Shown piece by piece: positions 56,912 through 64,000 of a stretch of DNA of 64,000 nucleotides. Each line of letters opens with the position of its first letter. Position 1 is the first letter of the stretch. The notes beneath the pieces were generated by a model that had not been told where the DNA came from, ran no database searches, and saw only the letters and a program-made list of their open reading frames with translations. Made by a program: the position numbers and the translations under genes. Source of the stretch: Daphnia carinata (lineage: Eukaryota > Arthropoda > Branchiopoda > Diplostraca > Daphniidae); assembly GCF_022539665.2 (NCBI RefSeq), contig NC_081340.1:6695357-6759356 (forward strand), given 5' to 3'.

Positions 56912-59900
56912 CTGGTACTCGTCTAGATTTCAGTCCGAGAGATGAATTACGATAAGGACACGTGAGCCGACCGTAGACAGTGTATATCTAGCCTAACACG
57001 TACCGTAGAACTCGTTGGAAAAACGAACCTGGACAACAAAAAAAGATAACACGACCAAGTCTCACTCACCTCCCCCTCTCCCTCAACATCTTTTTCTTTA
57101 TGGTCCCATTTCTGGTGTGTCTTTTGTTTTTCTTAAATTATTCTTTCTTTCCCAGCAGCTAAATGATTACTCAACCACTGTCCAGACAATAACAAATTTA
57201 CTACCCACTGTTGCCATTTGCGCTTTCCTAAAATAATTTCTTTTAAAAAACGCGCAAAGATCAAGAGGATCAAAAGAGGCTGCATATCGCCCCCATCTTT
57301 TCTCTCTGTGTCGTCTAGTGAAAAGAAAAAGAAAAAAGAGCCATATATTCTTGTCTTTTGAGGTTCTATGGGGCTCTTGTCACCTGCCGCTCCATCACGA
57401 GCTCTCAACAGCAATATAACATCATAATGAGGAGGCTGCTCCTTATATTTTTTTTTCGCTAACACATATCTTGAAAGAGAAAAGACCCTCATCTTTGTAT
57501 TGGAAACAAGGGTTTCTCGTCAACCTTGTTATCTTTAGTGGAAGGTCAAAGACTATATCAGAATCTGAGTAATATTAGAGTACTAACAAATGATTCCGAG
57601 AAACAGCTAAAATGGGATTGTACAACAAGCAAAATCGAAGCCAATAGAAAGGACAAGTTTTTTGTGCTCTCGCGCTCATACCTTTCGATTAACGATGAAT
57701 TTTTCCCAAAGTGATAATTTCGGAGAATGAAAGGAAATTTTCAGTTTTATATAGAATGATAAAAAAAAAAAAATAGAAGGTGTACAGGTAGTACTTAGTA
57801 CATTAAACGCCTATCTTCAAAGATATAATCAGGAAATTGTGTTGGAGACGACGATGACCATGTAAAAAGTGAAATCCTAAACGGATCAACGTATGTCTTT
57901 CTTTTTTTTTTTGCCCCGCGTCTACAACTGACTATTTGTTCGAATGCAACGTACTTTTTGATTATAATAATATTATATTCCTTTTTCTATAAAACTCGTA
58001 ATAAAAATTCTCGACATTTTCAAATCAATAGAGACAATGGCGGAATGAACTCTAATCTAAGTTCAAGAACAAGTCAAACTGGCTTCTCGGAAAACAATCG
58101 AAGAAACTAAATTCTTATGTCGCATTTTCAAAAGTGCTGTTTTTTTTTTGTCAAATAAAAAAAAAAGAGCTTTTACAGAGAAGGGAAACAAAAACAAACA
58201 AAATTGACATAATAGATGCCAATAACATTTTACCTTCCAGAAAACGTTTGAAATAAATACTGACATTAACCTGCTACAATTTTTTTGTTGTTGATGAGCG
58301 ATGGGTATTATTTTTGTCGCATGTTTCCCCCCCCCCCTTCCTTTTTTTTGGGGGTTGGCGGAGGACGTGACCCCCGGATTTTCTTCCGGACGGTTGAACA
58401 TGAGAGGGGGAGCCATCACGACGCGCGTCGTTCTAAAACGTACATAGAGATCCTTGATAATATATTTCTGTTTTTTTTTTCCGTACAAACCATCCATCTT
58501 ACAACGTTCTCCCTCGGCAGTTCCACGACTCTATAGAGTTCCAGGTGACACAATGTCGCACGACGACGCCAACAGAAATGTACCATTTTCAATCGATGGG
58601 CTCGTTTTTTTTTTTTTTTCTTGTTCAAAGACAGGAGGGGGGGGGGGAAGGAGGATAATATATGCAGCACAGGCCTGCACAATCTGGCAAGCATATTCTT
58701 GTGACCGTGACCTGCACGACAAAGTTCTTTTTTTTTTTTCGTTTTTAGCCCGGCTGAAATTGTCGTTCACAACATTTACATAACTAGAATTTAATCCATT
58801 TTGATAGAGTAATGCCTTTTATGTGAATGCTAAAAAAACGTATGCGCAAAAAAAAAAAAAGAAGATTCCCGGAGAGAGAACTGGACGTTTTTAAACAAAT
58901 TTAAAATGACTTATTTTCTAATATAGAAACGATGGAACTTGTTCCATCAGAGACTTTAAATGGGAGAAGGTCGTGAGGGTACTAGTTAATGGGTCGGGAG
59001 TGAAAGACGGGAGGAGAACCAGCTGTTTGAATATGTACAAACGAATAATATAAGCATTCCTCGGACCGAGTCTAACACTGACGACAAAAATTTTTTCAAA
59101 CTGCCGGAAGAAAAAAAAAAACGCATCCGGCTCGTGCGACAGGCAGCGTTTTTCCTTTAAATGGAAATCATATGCTTCCGTATTTCCTTTTATGACAATA
59201 ACGACTCAATAATGATGAAGCATCGGAACTGCATTTCACCCCCACCATTTTTTGAAATCAATAAAAATGAATAGGCCCCCAGACGTTTGTGTCATTTGAG
59301 ACTTGCCCTCCGTTAAATACGGCAGCCGTAAAAATAAACTTTGAATAAATAATAATGAGAAACAGTTGCCCTGTCAAAAGGTTGCAAAAAAAAAAAAAAA
59401 ATAAGGCTCTACGGTTTAATATTTTTAAAAGACAGCCATGACGGATTGCAAAAACGTGTGGGATTTTTTTCTTTTCTTAAAAAAGAAAATGCGAACGCTC
59501 GTATCGTGACCCAGCCATAATAGTTGTCACCCTCGTTAAGAAGCAAGAAGAAGTTAAATTAACATAGCAAGAGCTTTAGTTTTTTCGACTCGAATTGATG
59601 AACTCGATTGTCGACGAAAAACAGCTGATTTTCTTGTACACAATCCTTTTTGAATACGTATCGAGACTAATTGATATTCAAAACAGGCCTGTACAAAATT
59701 GCCTACAGACAACGTTAGAAACACGACCTTTCTAACGTGAATCAACAATAGGTCTATTTAAAACGAAAAAAGAAAATTGATTTCCGTATTATTATTGTTC
59801 TTTTTAAACTGGTTAAATGTACAGGCGCCTTTTGTGAGGGTTTCCGCCGGCTGCTGATAAGTGCATTATGGTTAGAAATGGAGCACACACTTAAGCACTT

Positions 59901-62900
59901 TACATACACCAGAAACAACAGCACTCTTAACTATATTAAACAGCCACGCCAGATCTTCAGAGTTCATTTCAAAAAAGAAACAATACGCAGAACGTATAAT
60001 AATACTAACTACTTTTTTGTTTGCCCCCACTTGAAATCCTTTTTTCTTTTACCGCCCTGAAAAATGCCATTTTCTTTTCAGAAAATCGAATCATCGTAAT
60101 CAGATAATAATAGTCAGAGGGAAGTAAGGAAAAAAAAAATGTCTTTTTTAGTACGACGGCGACAGTTATCATTCGAAATCCGGCGAGCGATAAAGTTTTT
60201 GGCATTTTTATCGGGAATGCCCAATAAAAAAATAAGACATCCATTCCAATGAAAAATATTTACGAACCAAACAAACACACAAAAAAAACTGGCAGATCTA
60301 TTGAGACGCCAAGCGAAAAAGAAATCAACTTCACTAAAGAATTGGGAAAAAAAAAAAGAATTCAATTCTTACATACCGGGACATGCCGGCGGAATGGCGT
60401 CGCCGGAACATTATAACAAAAAAAAAAAGGGTTAAAAGTCATTAAAAAAATAGACCCCAAAAAAATGTACTTTTAGTTCTGTAATGATGCGTGAGAATTC
60501 AAAGAAAAAGATGACCTCTTGCAACATATTTTTCATGTAAGAAATTAAAACCGCCAAGAGAATGTCCTTATCTCGGCCAGGATTGCTGCAATGGAACAAG
60601 TCAATGCAACATTTTCCTTTTGCTCGTAAACTGACATCATCAGATTGTTTTTGAGCGTTTCGGGAAGAGGGTCGCCAATCAGGACGACCCCTTGTTTGAC
60701 TCCCAATCAATTTGCCGCAGATTGGCTGTGTAGAGTTGTATGACACACGCTGTTACACAAGCAGGAAGGACAAGCATATCAAAAAAAGGAGGGCAATTCC
60801 TTCAAAATGGGAGGGCAATTCAAGTGTCGAACTAGCGGTCATTGAAAAATCGAACAAACAAGTTTTGTTTTCAGAGCTATCGATCCCGCCCCTCGCCATC
60901 TCAACTACACGAAAAGAGAAAAGCGACGTTTGTATTATGTTAATGATGCAAACGCGGCGCTCTCTCGTGAACACGGTTCATTTTAAAAGAAACGATGATG
61001 CAAACGAAAAAAAAAAAAAAAGAAATGGGATGCGCGTGATATCGGACGCGCGTCATCAAATGTCCGCGTGTGTATACACAGAAAATGGACACAACACATT
61101 TTCATGCCAATCGACTATACGGCCATACGAGTTTTCCCGGCTCTATTAAATACACGCACAGATTGATGGCATCTCATTAAATCAAAGTTCTTTTGGGTGG
61201 GAAACGATTTTCGTGATACTTTTTGTTTCTTCTGATGCGTTTCAATCTGCTTACGGCTAGCCAATTACTCTGGCCATTGTTACCTTTCAGTTCTGTTATC
61301 CCCGGGCCAATCAAACAAATCAATCAGAGATTTAAACACACACACACACACACACAAAAATACGAGTCAATACCTTATATATAAACTGAAATCGAACAAA
61401 ATAGATTGAAAAGGATTCTCGGAATACGTATTGTTTTTTTTTTGTGTAACGTTTGTTGATCAAAAAAAAAAAAAAAAAAACGCAGATCACTTGTTTCAAA
61501 TCAGATTGGGGAAAAAAAAAATAAGTTCTTTTCGTTCCTCCCCAATTTGACTCTCACACATACGAATATAAAAGACCTGTGGGAAGAATTTGGGTAAAGC
61601 AATGTAAGAAAAGGGACATGTGAGCAATCGCGGTCCCTAAAAGGAATTGATTGGCTGGCTTTTACTAATGTCTACATCAGGCAACTGTCAAATGTTTTAA
61701 AGACGCGCACACACACACAAAAAAAGAAATAACAAGAAATTGAGAAGAAGAAGAAGAAAAAAACAAGAAAGAGAAGCGGGTTGATCAGATTTTTCTTATC
61801 GGGTTCTAACATCGTCATCAGGGCCATTTGCCGCTGTGTGATGCTTTAAAAAAAAAAAATAAATAAGGCACTATATGAAAAAAAAAACCCACCAGAGAAG
61901 CTTTTTCTGATTTTTCTAAGGGTCTTCTCTCAGAGAAAACAATAAGATGAAAAAGCCAGCCATCAGTCAATCGTTGATGGCGGCGGTGGATCTTAAGTTT
62001 CAACGGAATTAATGCCGCCTATTTTTTTTAAACCTTATTATAAAGCGAATGGAAATGGAGCATGTCTTTTGTCAACGACATTTTTTTTTTTTTTGCAGGA
62101 GACAGTCTATATGAAGAATGGAACAAAATGTTGAGGCACCACACACAGAGTATCACTCGAGTCTGGATGTCTTTTTTTTTTGTCCAGGTGTAATCCGAAT
62201 GGATCAGCGGTACATTTTCTTTCCCTTTTTCTAACACATGAATAACTCAAACTCTCTCCAAACAGTCATCGTCAGTCACCTATAGGAAACGAAACACAAG
62301 CGTTGCCGGACTCATTCGTCAAGTCGGGCCCAACACGGGTTGACAGTAGTGAAAAGAACGTCCTTTTCTTTTTTACGTCTCTAGAATTTCTAAAATTGTA
62401 TAAAGACGTTTTAAATAGAAGAGTAATTGTCGTAGGTTTAAATTGTTAAGCCTCTTTCCGACAAGTTGTTCATTTTCAGATGATTATTTACGTTGAGAGC
62501 AATTAATGTAGTTGAGAAATCACTAGGACAATTGAAACAAATTTAATAATAACATTCCAAAAATGCGTTTTAACTTGGAAAAAAAAGACGTGAATAGAAA
62601 AAAGAGTCATCACGGTTTGATGCGCATTTCTATTTAAAAATAAAAAAAAAGGTTTCAGCAATGTGATCTCTTCGTCACACTCGGCTTAAACGTGCCGTTG
62701 TTCCTCCTCCCTTAAAAAAAAAAGATATTACATTTTTTTTTTCCCCTTCCGTTAAAAAAAAAAAAATTCCGGCGTGAATGACAACACGATGACACGTCAG
62801 CACAATCTCGAGAGGCGGAACGGCTTCGTCCTCCCGACAAGGATTTTTTTTTTTTAACCCAACAGAGTTTAAAAAAAAAAAAAAAAAGGGAATTAAGAAA

Positions 62901-64000
62901 GACTGGTTTGTGTAATGTTCGAATTAAGGAGAGAGGTGGGAGGAGGTCTTTCAGGTGTGTTTACTCATGTCCTCCGTAGTTGGCACCAGAAAGAATATAC
63001 AAGCATTAAAAAAAAAAGAGAGAAAGATTTACATCCAAAAGAGTAAAAAAAAGATACTTGACAAAAAAAAATATGAATGTCAAACTGTTTTTTTTTCTGA
63101 TTGTTACACACACGCATAAATAAAAAAAAAAACGTGTCGGCATTTTTTTTTTCTTCAATCTTTGATTCATTGACTTGTCACCTGTTGTGCATTTAAACTA
63201 GGAGAAATGTTGAAATGTATAAAAATGGACAGGATCGGCGTGAATGAAGAAAGAAATTAAGAAGAAACGGTCAAATTATCTCAACCCAAACTGTCCAATG
63301 TTGAAGAACTTTAACAGGAAAAAAACAAGTTCGTCTCAAGTGGCCCTTTTTTTTTAAATTTTATTTCTTGTTCTTTTTCATTGTCTAGCCTAAAATAAGA
63401 GTATTTTATGTAGACAGAAAGAGCTTCTCGTGTCAACGGGCGATGGGTCCAGCCGCAGCAACAACTCATTTTTTAAAATCAAAATAACGACATTAAAAAC
63501 AGGGGTAAAAAAAAAAAAATGTCGTTTAGAATTCTTTCATGAGTTGATGATGGCGGGTCGTGAGCTTGATAAATTTCTCAACCATTTTTCAAGTTTTGGC
63601 CATCATGCGTGCAAAAACAAAAAATGTTTCAACAAAATTTTGGGAACGTTTTCGTTAAAAGATGCAACCCGAAGAAAAGAACTGGCTTTTTCTTTCTGTT
63701 TTGTTTTTTAAGTGTGTCTTATAACTGTATGCAAAATAGACGGGGGGATACAACGACGATGGGGCTCGTGCTTTGATGTCGCCAACAACCGGATCTCAAA
63801 ATGGCGGTGAAAGGTTCGATCGCGTACGTTGCGAAAAAACGCCCCCCAGAAGGTCCGAAGTGAAAACATTTAAAAATAAATCCATTTCTCAATCAAGTAG
63901 TCCCCCCCCCCCGTGAAAAATGATCCTCTAACAACACGAAAAAAGAGAACACTTGTAACACTAATGAGCTGTAAAATGCGGATGATAAATCCTTGTGAAA
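53365..64000. other. Upstream flank of Serrate, no gene recognised
   Basis: These 10.6 kb are AT-rich and full of homopolymers and CA/TG arrays (for example 53799-53826, 61338-61356). No multi-exon pattern or recognised domain occurs on either strand. A TATATAAATA at about 54949 with a 72-codon ORF starting at 55013 (+) is the only promoter-like arrangement seen and is weak. The region may hold regulatory sequence or noncoding first exons of Serrate. Confidence 0.5.
54949..55231 (+). other. TATA-like motif with short ORF, weak candidate
   Basis: TATATAAATA lies about 64 nt upstream of an ATG that opens a 72-codon frame of mixed composition ending at 55231. No initiator motif, poly(A) signal or homology is evident. 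It could be chance. Confidence 0.15.

Noticed and set aside
19922-61585. Many YGTGRGAA (Su(H)-type) sites around Serrate
   Set aside because: I counted roughly a dozen on both strands. The degenerate motif is expected about eight times in 64 kb by chance, so there is no clear enrichment. Only the close CGTGGGAA pair at 50912/51451 was kept, as a weak note.

Overview
This is arthropod nuclear DNA and looks most like a cladoceran crustacean such as Daphnia. Genes are split by canonical GT-AG introns. Those between 12.5 and 19.6 kb are compact (mostly 45-100 bp), A/T homopolymers and CA/TG microsatellites are dense elsewhere, and the proteins are typical arthropod families. No bacterial, organellar or viral gene is visible. 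All exon models were built by hand from splice sites, reading phase and remembered family conservation.

Layout. Positions 1-6.4 kb hold mostly AT-rich sequence with a few open stretches that could be exons or decayed gene pieces. From 6.40 to 8.31 kb lies a long inverted repeat whose 430-bp core is almost identical in the two arms, with tRNA-like sequences at the inner ends. A small minus-strand gene (8.94-9.60 kb, possibly damaged at its 5' side) follows. Immediately upstream of it is a 2.4-kb non-autonomous hAT-like transposon (9749-12156) with 20-bp terminal inverted repeats and an 8-bp target duplication. Inside it are seven tandem units of about 350 bp, each pairing a degenerate tRNA-like sequence with a TATCGATAC motif. 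I consider this the most novel object in the window.

From 12.5 to 19.6 kb is a gene-dense block: a divergent importin-beta-like gene (+), a 13-finger C2H2 zinc-finger gene with a ZAD-like N-terminus (+), and on the minus strand two tiny membrane-protein genes, SPTSSA-like and CCDC167, whose coding regions are only 32 nt apart and appear to share one transcript. The zinc-finger gene and CCDC167 are convergent and their coding regions overlap by 9 nt.

From 23.7 to 53.3 kb (minus strand) is a complete Serrate/Jagged-type Notch ligand: 16 coding exons, 1211 residues, with signal peptide, MNNL, DSL, 14 EGF repeats, a cysteine-rich VWC-like region, a transmembrane helix and a cytoplasmic tail. One 15.7-kb intron separates the MNNL exon from the rest. 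The remaining 10.7 kb is upstream of this gene and shows no convincing coding sequence. The Serrate locus and its flanks are loaded with poly(A)/poly(T), poly(C)/poly(G) and dinucleotide tracts, in sharp contrast to the 12.5-19.6 kb block.
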